64,000 nucleotides of DNA, taken from contig NZ_LR884459.1 of assembly GCF_904848165.1 (NCBI RefSeq), positions 806,001 to 870,000 on the forward strand, given 5' to 3'. The notes beneath the pieces are model-generated. The model was given only the letters and a program-made list of their open reading frames with translations. It did no database searches and was not told the DNA's origin. Numbering within the stretch: the first letter of the stretch is position 1; each line of letters starts with the position of its first letter. This DNA is from Psychrobacter arenosus (lineage in GTDB: Bacteria > Pseudomonadota > Gammaproteobacteria > Pseudomonadales > Moraxellaceae). Shown here one piece after another: positions 19,668 through 26,805 of this stretch. Position numbers and translations under genes: made by a program.

Positions 19668-19696
19668 ATTATAATGATACAAATAATCATTATCTT
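19668..19696 (-). promoter_or_regulatory. Candidate Fur box overlapping a promoter
   Basis: On minus, 19694-19676 matches 15 of 19 positions of the Fur consensus GATAATGATAATCATTATC, including the first nine. A perfect TATAAT follows immediately (19673-19668), which puts the operator in the -35/-10 spacer as in Fur-repressed promoters. The -35 is poor (AAGATA), and the start of the giant lipoprotein gene is about 208 bp further on. Local AT-richness raises the chance of a fortuitous match. Confidence 0.45.
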
Positions 19697-19916
19697 TAAA
19701 CTATAAAATACCTATATAAAATAAGGTTTTATATAATTAAACTAATTTTTATGTTTTAATTAAGTAAACATTGGTATATTTTCAAGCGATTAAACTCATG
19801 TATTTTTTATAATTCTAAATGTCTGTTTTAATTATTAACATTAGTCAACATTAAATAGTAACTATTAGTTTTTTTTATTATTTGACTTTAATTAAATATT
19901 TATTTCTTAACCAAAA

Positions 19917-19936
19917 AAAGCGCCTGAGGGCGCTTT
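19917..19936 (-). terminator. Terminator after the lipoprotein remnant and FadL copy 1
   Basis: An 8-bp perfect stem (19917-19924 with 19929-19936, loop tgag) is followed on minus by Ts. It resembles the terminators at 13604 and 21901 and today is the first terminator downstream of the FadL gene at 20149. Confidence 0.8.
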
Positions 19937-19967
19937 CTTATTTCTATTGTATAACTAGATAAGCAGA

Positions 19968-20086
19968 TTATTTTTGTTTCTCAGCTTAAAATTATCTTGG
20001 AACTTAATATCTATACCTTTTGCATCACCAGCTCCACCATTACCTAGATTATCTTGATAAATGCCAGCTAAGAAACTGGCCTCCCA
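19968..20086 (-). pseudogene. Frameshifted 3' remnant of a third TbpB-like lipoprotein gene
   Basis: Reading minus from 20086 gives WEASFLAGIYQDNLG..., then KFQDNF. This aligns with the C-terminal (G)EDAKFLGGIYQD...KFQGTF of the giant lipoprotein. After KFQDNF a single-base deletion shifts the frame, and the shifted frame reads AEKQK and stops at 19968-19970, matching the FGAEKQ end of the 890-residue protein. A TAA immediately precedes the Trp, so nothing upstream is open. About 40 codons remain, directly followed by a terminator of the family found after the intact lipoprotein genes. I read it as the tail of a deleted lipoprotein gene. Confidence 0.75.
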
Positions 20087-20148
20087 TTAGATAAGCTTTT
20101 ATCAAAATTTGTTATTATTTTCTAATATGTTTTTATACTTAATTTCTA

Positions 20149-21522
20149 TTACTGGCTTTGATAAGACAGCTTTACGCCTGCTGCATAACCATCATTATCT
20201 TGGAAGTCCCCTACAATATAGCCATTAGGCAACTTTGCCGTAGCATCGCCAAATTTTAAATACTTCCCACCTGCAGAGATAGCCCACTCTGGTGTAACAT
20301 TGTATTTCACGCCGCCACCAAGGCTCCAATAGCCATCTATCGGACCTAAAGAGCTGACTGGATTACCGGCTCCTGAGTCCCAACCCACTACGACCGTACC
20401 CGCTAGCTTTTTATTAAAGCGTTTGGCGAGGCCAACGTCTATTTGCCATTGGTCTTTATCATACATAATCAATGGTAAGCCGTCTGGTTCTGCGACCTTA
20501 GAAAAAGCATTGTAAAGGGGTGGCACGATTTGAAAGTCATTCCAAGGCACCCAACGCACGTCTAGCGTCCCTAACAGTTGATACTCTTGGCTAAGTCCTG
20601 TCTGTAAATTAAAATTGACAGATTTTGGTGTAGTCACTGTAGCGTCTGTGGTCACTGTAGACGATAGAAGTCCTGTATAACCCTTTGCTCTAATTACACT
20701 TTGAATTAGATTACTATCTAATGCTGGCATATTCTCTGCAATAGGCGTTTCATGCTCAATCTCAGAGCGATAAGTAAGAGCAGCGTTTAGCGCAATTTCG
20801 GGCTTACTATAGGCTACACCAGCGCTCCACCCCATAGCCGTATCACTATTAACAACAGCATTGTAGCCGGTCAACGGACCATATGCATTACCACGCAGCT
20901 GTACTTTCGCCTCTGCTTTTTGTAATACCGGACCGCCATAAACTTGAAAACCATTAGACTTAAAGCCAACTAGACCTGTCCAAGTCTCAGTAAAGACATC
21001 GACATTAGATGCATGATTATATCCCTCTGTTCCCACATTCTTATCAATCTGCGAAATATCTATGGGAATGACAGCGCCCTCTTCATACGGTGACGGTAGT
21101 GCCACTTTTTGGTCAGGATTAGAGACAAAGTTATTATCCCCTGAATGACGAACTTCAGCACCCCATGGCTCATCGTAAAATACACCGATACTGATATTGT
21201 CATTCACATCCGCTTTCACACCGTAGCGCATAAAGGTATAAGCATCATCAGTGATGTTGTTGATAGACCTGCCTTGCCCATATTCACCTTGAGTTTTTGA
21301 GATAGCTATACTCTCACCAGAGACAGGGTCTTTATAGGCATTATCATAGCCTGTAATGTCCGTACTAATATAGGCATAATCAATCTCGGTATAGGTGCCG
21401 TCATTGAAAAAGCCACTGATATCTTGACCAGAGCGATCCAATCCAGCCGCTTGAGATAAAGAAGCAGCAGCTAAAGATAATAGAGCTAAAGTTATTTTTG
21501 CAACAGGAAATTTTTGCAACAT
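20149..21522 (-). CDS. FadL-family outer-membrane channel, copy 1
   Basis: This 457-residue member of the FadL/OMPP1 (Toluene_X) family forms a beta-barrel for passive uptake of long-chain fatty acids or other hydrophobic compounds. The signal peptide ends near SQA, and the mature N terminus AGLDRSGQDISGFF is typical of the plugging N-terminal segment. Conserved points are SIGVFYDEPWGAEVRHSG, AALTYRSEIEHE, TPKSVNFNLQTGL, VRWVPWNDFQIVPP, GWDSGAGNPVSSLGPIDGYWS and a terminal aromatic-containing strand. GGAGGA lies six bases before the ATG. It lies between the two lipoprotein genes, with the remnant 60 bp downstream. Confidence 0.9.
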   Translation of the reverse strand: MLQKFPVAKITLALLSLAAASLSQAAGLDRSGQDISGFFNDGTYTEIDYAYISTDITGYDNAYKDPVSGESIAISKTQGEYGQGRSINNITDDAYTFMRYGVKADVNDNISIGVFYDEPWGAEVRHSGDNNFVSNPDQKVALPSPYEEGAVIPIDISQIDKNVGTEGYNHASNVDVFTETWTGLVGFKSNGFQVYGGPVLQKAEAKVQLRGNAYGPLTGYNAVVNSDTAMGWSAGVAYSKPEIALNAALTYRSEIEHETPIAENMPALDSNLIQSVIRAKGYTGLLSSTVTTDATVTTPKSVNFNLQTGLSQEYQLLGTLDVRWVPWNDFQIVPPLYNAFSKVAEPDGLPLIMYDKDQWQIDVGLAKRFNKKLAGTVVVGWDSGAGNPVSSLGPIDGYWSLGGGVKYNVTPEWAISAGGKYLKFGDATAKLPNGYIVGDFQDNDGYAAGVKLSYQSQ

Positions 21523-21896
21523 TAGAAATCCTCCATGATTAAAATAGTTGACAGAGTGTCAAAGTGCTTTTCCATTCAACGTAAAGCCCTAAACATTAAG
21601 CTTGGCGCTTACCCTTTGGCAAAAAATTCAATAGTTTAATTAATATTCTATCAGTAGCGTTTTGTGCGCATTAATAAACAATTAATTTAAGAATTAGTTA
21701 TTATTACTAATAATTATAGTAAATAAATATAAATAATATAGCAACCATTCTTTAGGTATCCTTATAATGGAGAGTATTTATCGTGATACGGTTGTTTAAG
21801 TGACTGCTTTCTATAGTTCGGGCTGAATCCAGAATGGGACTATTACTGGCAACACTTTCTAATTAGCTAATGAAAAAATTTTCTAAAAACTAACAG
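21523..21896. other. Spacer between FadL copy 1 and the second lipoprotein gene
   Basis: This spacer is AT-rich and non-coding. Next to the FadL start it holds the shared CATGGAGGA leader and an inverted repeat TTGACA-gag-TGTCAA (21548-21562) that could be an operator or a small hairpin. No ORF is supportable. Confidence 0.45.
21548..21562. promoter_or_regulatory. Inverted repeat upstream of FadL copy 1
   Basis: TTGACA (21548-21553) and TGTCAA (21557-21562) are separated by three bases and lie about 15 bp before the ribosome site. A comparable inverted repeat precedes FadL copy 2 at 26461-26481. This is a possible repressor operator, function unknown. Confidence 0.3.
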
Positions 21897-21922
21897 AAAA
21901 AAGCGCCCTAAGACGCTTTTCT
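21897..21922 (-). terminator. Terminator of the 890-residue lipoprotein gene
   Basis: The hairpin aagcgccctaagacgctt is followed on minus by a T-run. It is nearly the same sequence as the terminator after the giant lipoprotein gene (13604). Confidence 0.8.
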
Positions 21923-21947
21923 CTAACAGATAGACCATTATTAATAT

Positions 21948-24620
21948 TTACTGTTTTTCAGCACCAAAGGTCCCTTGGAAGGTCGTTCCTGTACCCGGTA
22001 TAGTTCCTGTGCCTGGGGTCAGTGCACCCTCTTCTTCTCGAGCTTCTTGATAAATGCCACCTAAGAACTGGGCATCTTCACCAAAGAAGCCACCGGCGGT
22101 AGCGATATTGCCTTCTCTGCCTGTGAACTCATTACCATCAATCGTAGCGGCAATATTAATCTCATTGTTTTCTGGCATATAAGCATAGTCGCCATCAGCG
22201 AAGCTTAATGTCCCTTCTAACGTTCCATTGACGAAGTCAGCGTTAAACGTAGAAGTCCCATCAACGGTCGGACCATTACGATCACCATCACCTAAATGTA
22301 AATCTTCGATATACGTGGCAACGCCATCATATTGGAAAGTACCATCATTAACACCGTTATCGATATTGTACTGCGCTAATGCTTTTAGATAGTCCATATC
22401 TTCAGACGCAGTCGCATTACCAATCGCATAGACGTTGGAGTAGCGCGATTTGACGCCTGAGAACAAACCTTCTTTACGGATAGGGCCGTATACATGACCT
22501 ATTTGCATCTGCGCATCAAAGTTACGATAGACTGAGTCAGAAGCTAAAATCAAATCAATATCTCCGACGAGAGAGTCTACTTTCTCAAAGACCACATCAT
22601 TAGTATCAGCAGACTTCTTAAAGTCATTACCAGCATCAACGTCATCATCTCGTACGGTGGTCACGATGGACGACTCTGTGAATTGAGAAGGAGACACGAT
22701 GTCTAAACGGGCATCGTACTCTGAATAATCAGGGAAATTATCGCCACCATCAGTAATGATAGGTCCTTCTTCATCATTGGCATCAAGCTCAGTTTCCGTA
22801 AAAGTTTGGTCGTCTGTGACAAACTGACGATAGCCGACACGATTAGAGGTACCTGTACCTTGAACGCTACTGAGGGTATTACTCATAACACCTGAAACAT
22901 CGGTTTCTGCCGCTACATCTGGATTGGCAGGTGGCTCAGGGTCTGTAGTTCCCATATCTTTGGAGGCACCAAACGTACCTTGCGCTTTATTATTTTGGTA
23001 GATACCGCCCACATACTCAGCATCTGTGCCATAAAAACCACCCGTGGTGTTATAGCCATCTTTACGACCTGAAAATTCATTGCCCTCTATAACAGCCGCA
23101 ATTTCGATATCGGCAACGTTATCGAAATCTAACGTACCATCTAAAGTACTAGCGACAAAATTTGCCGTAAGAGCAGAGCTGCCGTAATTCACTTCATTGC
23201 CAGTGCCCACTTTGCGATAGGTAGCATCGCCTTTATAAACTACTGAGCCTTCTGTCGGCATCGTAACCGTCTCTTGCCCTATTACAGCGATTCCATCTAC
23301 AGGGACTTCAAGAGTATCAGCCATTACAGCGCCATCGACATGAGCAATACGCATCTCACCGTCATCACCGAAATCTTTATACACAGACACGTAGTTTAAG
23401 TCATCATCTGCCAAGACATCAGCAGTGCCTTCATACGTCTGAAAGCCATTTTCAGTTTCAACGTCATCTGTACTAGCAAGCTGCATAGCCACTGGAGCTT
23501 TAATTAAAGAAGGCAACAGCAAATCTGCTCTAGCATCAATATCATCTAAACTACGAATATCAAAATTACGAGTCGTAGCACGCGCTGACTTAACGTCTTG
23601 CCCTAAATCTCTAATATCGGCACGTACGTGTTGGACACCTGTCAGCTCTGTAGTTGGGGTTGAGTTATTTACTTTTGCTGCGCCATAGGTACCTTGGGCA
23701 GTATTATTGTAATAAATACCGCCTAGGTAACCGGCATCTGCCCCATAGAAAGCCCCTTCTGTAGTATTACCATATGCCGAACCACTAAAAGTACTGCCTT
23801 CAATATCAGCACCGAGATCATACATTAGGCCACCGAATTTCACCCTGCCATCCACTCTTTTGTCCACGAAGTCTGCTGTGAATGCGGAAGTACCGTAGCT
23901 AATATTCCGATTTTGGCCTACGGGACGATAAGTAGCATCTCCTGAATAAACAAACTGACCATCAGTCGGCAGCGATTCGGTTTCAAAACCTAGCACAGCC
24001 ACTCCATCTACTGGTACTAATAAGCCACCAGCTGACACTGCGCCATCAATATGGCCTACTCGCATCTCGTCATTGCCATAGTCTTTATAGACGGAGGTAT
24101 AAGCCAAATCATTAGACGCCAGAACGTCGGCAGTCCCGTCATAAGATTTAAAGCCTTGACTCGTTTCTGTATCATTATCACCTGAAATCAACACAGCTAC
24201 GGGAGTTTGTACTACCCCTTCTAAAGCTTTATCTGCTCGAGCATCCACATCAGCCTTACTACGAATATCAAATTCTCGTGTAGTGACTTCTTTAACTCCT
24301 AGACCTAATGCACTAACATTCGCATTTAGGTGTTGCACACCAGACAGCTCTGATTCAGCCGCTGAATTATAAGGGTCAGCTAAAATACTGTCGTTCGTAG
24401 TATCTTCGGTTGTTGAGTCTTCAGTTTTGGTATCACTTGAGGGCGGTTCGACAATAGAACTGTGATTAAAAACCTCATCAAAACTATAAGATGAAGTGCC
24501 ATCACCGCCGTAACAAGATGAGAGAATAATAGCTGTGATAATAGCGACACTCGCTTTAAGAGGCACTTTAGGTCCTTTTGCAATGCTGCCTCGGATAGTC
24601 CTTTGATAGTTAAGGGACAT
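21948..24620 (-). CDS. Three-domain TbpB-like surface lipoprotein
   Basis: This is a predicted Slam client. I start it at the ATG at 24620 (890 aa), because GGAGGA stands six bases upstream. A 17-codon longer reading would bury that site. The signal peptide PLKASVAIITAIILSSC has its lipobox Cys at residue 36, the same place and nearly the same sequence as in the giant lipoprotein. Three barrel-type domains follow at about 92-313, 324-552 and 573-890. The first two open with GVQHLN or GVQHVR and the third with VSGVMSNTLSS. Each contains (V/Q)YKxFxxxMxxGHxxG and ends with FYGxDAxxxGGIY...GTFGA. The third is closely related to the last domain of the 1936-residue protein (both have GYRQFV(N/T)D and YIEDLHL-like segments). 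There are no Ala-rich stalks. The ligand is unknown. Confidence 0.9.
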   Translation of the reverse strand: MSLNYQRTIRGSIAKGPKVPLKASVAIITAIILSSCYGGDGTSSYSFDEVFNHSSIVEPPSSDTKTEDSTTEDTTNDSILADPYNSAAESELSGVQHLNANVSALGLGVKEVTTREFDIRSKADVDARADKALEGVVQTPVAVLISGDNDTETSQGFKSYDGTADVLASNDLAYTSVYKDYGNDEMRVGHIDGAVSAGGLLVPVDGVAVLGFETESLPTDGQFVYSGDATYRPVGQNRNISYGTSAFTADFVDKRVDGRVKFGGLMYDLGADIEGSTFSGSAYGNTTEGAFYGADAGYLGGIYYNNTAQGTYGAAKVNNSTPTTELTGVQHVRADIRDLGQDVKSARATTRNFDIRSLDDIDARADLLLPSLIKAPVAMQLASTDDVETENGFQTYEGTADVLADDDLNYVSVYKDFGDDGEMRIAHVDGAVMADTLEVPVDGIAVIGQETVTMPTEGSVVYKGDATYRKVGTGNEVNYGSSALTANFVASTLDGTLDFDNVADIEIAAVIEGNEFSGRKDGYNTTGGFYGTDAEYVGGIYQNNKAQGTFGASKDMGTTDPEPPANPDVAAETDVSGVMSNTLSSVQGTGTSNRVGYRQFVTDDQTFTETELDANDEEGPIITDGGDNFPDYSEYDARLDIVSPSQFTESSIVTTVRDDDVDAGNDFKKSADTNDVVFEKVDSLVGDIDLILASDSVYRNFDAQMQIGHVYGPIRKEGLFSGVKSRYSNVYAIGNATASEDMDYLKALAQYNIDNGVNDGTFQYDGVATYIEDLHLGDGDRNGPTVDGTSTFNADFVNGTLEGTLSFADGDYAYMPENNEINIAATIDGNEFTGREGNIATAGGFFGEDAQFLGGIYQEAREEEGALTPGTGTIPGTGTTFQGTFGAEKQ

Positions 24621-25134
24621 TGTATTTCCTCCATGATTATTTGGTATGAAATGTTTGACGATTCTGCGCATTCAATACTCACTCATAGCCGTATAACGTA
24701 ATCAGTACCGCATATACTTATTACTGGCTATAAGACATAGTCAGCTTCCATAGATAAACAATGTAGGGATAAATATCAATCATAATATCTAAATGATTAT
24801 TAATATATCTTAACTATAGACTTTTAAAATGTAACAAATTATTTAAAATTATTATCTTAACTATGTAAAAAAAAAAATTAATAACTTAAACTGTTGATTT
24901 CATTTCTAATGACTCAAAATATTTTAGATTTGCTAGCATTTTTAATACGAAAATCGCTCTATTTAAAAGAGTATTGATTTATTAAATAAAAGTTAAGGAT
25001 TCTACTTAAATTATCTCTACCTCTATTAAGAAACAACTTTTTATGATAACTCATTATTAAGATTAAAATCTAAAGGCGGCAGAACCTATAGGTCTCTTAG
25101 GTGTAAATAATTTAGAATTCAAAAGATAAAGACG
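24621..25134. other. Upstream region of the second lipoprotein gene
   Basis: This region is non-coding and AT-rich. A weak Fur-like match (12 of 19) lies at 24789-24807, about 170 bp before the lipoprotein start, comparable in distance to the better box at 19676. In such AT-rich DNA it is not convincing alone. No ORF is supportable. Confidence 0.35.
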
Positions 25135-25135
25135 C

Positions 25136-25165
25136 AAAAAAAGCCGCTATCAATAATAGCGGCTT
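25136..25165 (-). terminator. Terminator of FadL copy 2
   Basis: A 10-bp perfect stem (25141-25150 with 25156-25165) is followed on minus by seven Ts. Confidence 0.85.
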
Positions 25166-25223
25166 AGTTATAAAAGATATTATTTTAAACTATATTAGAA
25201 TAGTCGTAAGAGGGGTAAAACGC

Positions 25224-26435
25224 TTATTTAGCTTGATAAGCTAATTTCATACCGAATAAATAAGCATCATTATCTTCAAACGTACCAATCTTGCTACCAC
25301 TGGCAGCTAAAACGCCATCAGCATCGCCTAACATCAAGTATTTAGCACCGGCTGATACCGACCAGGCAGGCGTAACGTTGTATTTAGCACCAAGACCAAC
25401 ACTGTAATAGCCTTCGGTAGGGCCTAGTGGGGATACTGGGTTACCCGCACCACTGTCCCAACCGATTGAACCTGATACAGCTAGAGCTGGCGTTAAACGT
25501 TTGCCTAGACCTACTTCTACCATATAAGCGTCGTCACTATATTGCAAAAGGTTTGCCTTATCGATTCTTACTGCGCCTGGTTGAGAGTTATTTGCAATAA
25601 CCACATTGTCGTTTAATAATGGCGGTGCAATTACAAAATCACTCCAAGGCACCCAGCGAGCTTTTGCGGTTAACAAAGTTGTTGCATTAAGGCCGGTTTG
25701 AAAATCAATATTAACTGATTTAGGGGTCGTAAGCTCAGCCTCTTTTGTTTGCGCCGCAGTTAGCCCTAAGGCTCCAGCAATAGGCATAGATTCAGCATAA
25801 TTCACATCATGATCAATTTCTGAACGATAAGTGATGGCAGCTTTTAAGCCAATTTCTGGCTTCACGTAAGCCACACCCGCCATATAACCATAAGCATCGT
25901 TTTTAGCAATATTTAAAGTATAGCCATCTAGAATAGAAAGCGCAGTGCCATTCAGTTTTACGTCGCCTTCAATCTTTTGTAGTACTGGGCCACCATAAAC
26001 TTTAAAGTTATTATTAGCGCCTAAATTAAGGCCTAACATACCGGTAAAGTTATCGGTACTAACATCAGCCGAAGTTGGCATAAACTGACCGTTAGTCGTC
26101 TTAGTCAGTAGGTTGTCACCTTCGAAACTGACTGCGGCTCCGAAAGGTTGATCGTAGAATACACCAACACTAACCTTGTCATTAACGTCAGTTTTTACAC
26201 CGTAACCATAGCCTTCATACTCTTCTGCAAGACTATCGACTTTTCTACCAGTTACGTCTACACCAGAAACATCAGGGCTAAGGTGGTAAGCACTGACATA
26301 AGCTAAAGTACCACTTGCACTAAAGTCTTCACTGGGCTGGCCTGAACGGTCAAGACCAGAAGCGCCCGCTAAAGAAGTAAGAGATAAGGCGGCTAGCGCA
26401 CAGGTAAGCTGAGATAAGGTAAAGACTTTTGACAT
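25224..26435 (-). CDS. FadL-family outer-membrane channel, copy 2
   Basis: This 403-residue FadL/OMPP1-family barrel is the shortest of the three. The signal peptide ends near LAGA, and the mature start SGLDRSGQPSEDFS matches copies 1 and 3. Conserved elements are VSVGVFYDQPFGAAVSFEG, AAITYRSEIDHD, TPKSVNIDFQTGL, ARWVPWSDFVIAPPL, GWDSGAGNPVSPLGPTEGYYS and KYLMLGDADG. The predicted extracellular loop after the DQPFGA strand has only about 20 residues, against about 45 in copy 1 and 82 in copy 3. GGAGGA precedes the ATG by six bases. It has its own terminator and about 370 bp of upstream spacer, so it is probably a single-gene transcript. Confidence 0.9.
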   Translation of the reverse strand: MSKVFTLSQLTCALAALSLTSLAGASGLDRSGQPSEDFSASGTLAYVSAYHLSPDVSGVDVTGRKVDSLAEEYEGYGYGVKTDVNDKVSVGVFYDQPFGAAVSFEGDNLLTKTTNGQFMPTSADVSTDNFTGMLGLNLGANNNFKVYGGPVLQKIEGDVKLNGTALSILDGYTLNIAKNDAYGYMAGVAYVKPEIGLKAAITYRSEIDHDVNYAESMPIAGALGLTAAQTKEAELTTPKSVNIDFQTGLNATTLLTAKARWVPWSDFVIAPPLLNDNVVIANNSQPGAVRIDKANLLQYSDDAYMVEVGLGKRLTPALAVSGSIGWDSGAGNPVSPLGPTEGYYSVGLGAKYNVTPAWSVSAGAKYLMLGDADGVLAASGSKIGTFEDNDAYLFGMKLAYQAK

Positions 26436-26460
26436 TGAATGTCCTCCATGATGATAAAAA

Positions 26461-26481
26461 TGACAACGTCCATAGTTGTCA
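26461..26481. promoter_or_regulatory. Inverted repeat upstream of FadL copy 2
   Basis: TGACAAC (26461-26467) and GTTGTCA (26475-26481) have a 7-base spacer and lie about 15 bp upstream of the GGAGGA site. The position is like that of the repeat at 21548 before FadL copy 1. This is a candidate operator or leader hairpin only. Confidence 0.3.
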
Positions 26482-26689
26482 ATCTAACTGGCTTCATTGA
26501 CCTACTCTAGATAGTAAGTAAACTCCGCTTAAAGTTGGTCATACGTTATTACACAGACTAAGATTAGATTAAATATGCTTTAAACTATTACCTTGTCATA
26601 ATGTTTATTAACGTAAGTTCTATAAGCATCATAGTTAAATTATTGTAACTTAGCAATGGAATATCGTTACTATTTGACTTTTTTTACTA

Positions 26690-26719
26690 TAAAAAAAGCA
26701 GCCTTTATAGGCTGCTTTT
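26690..26719 (-). terminator. Terminator of FadL copy 3
   Basis: A 10-bp perfect stem (26694-26703 with 26710-26719, loop tttata) is followed on minus by Ts. Confidence 0.85.
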
Positions 26720-26805
26720 GTATTAATACATTTATTTATAAACATTTATTCATTATCTTAAAAGTTAAAACAATAAAATAAAATTATTTGGCTAATCTAA
26801 CTGAC

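Larger units (their letters stand above)
19461..19954. other. AT-rich upstream region of the giant lipoprotein gene
   Basis: This non-coding region is very AT-rich, with poly-A/T tracts and no supportable ORF. It holds the long 5' leader of the giant lipoprotein gene, the candidate Fur-type operator at 19676-19694 and the remnant's terminator at 19917-19936. Confidence 0.6.

Noticed and set aside
24789..24807. Fur box before the second lipoprotein gene
   Set aside because: Only 12 of 19 consensus positions match in very AT-rich DNA, with no good promoter next to it. It is mentioned as supporting context only.
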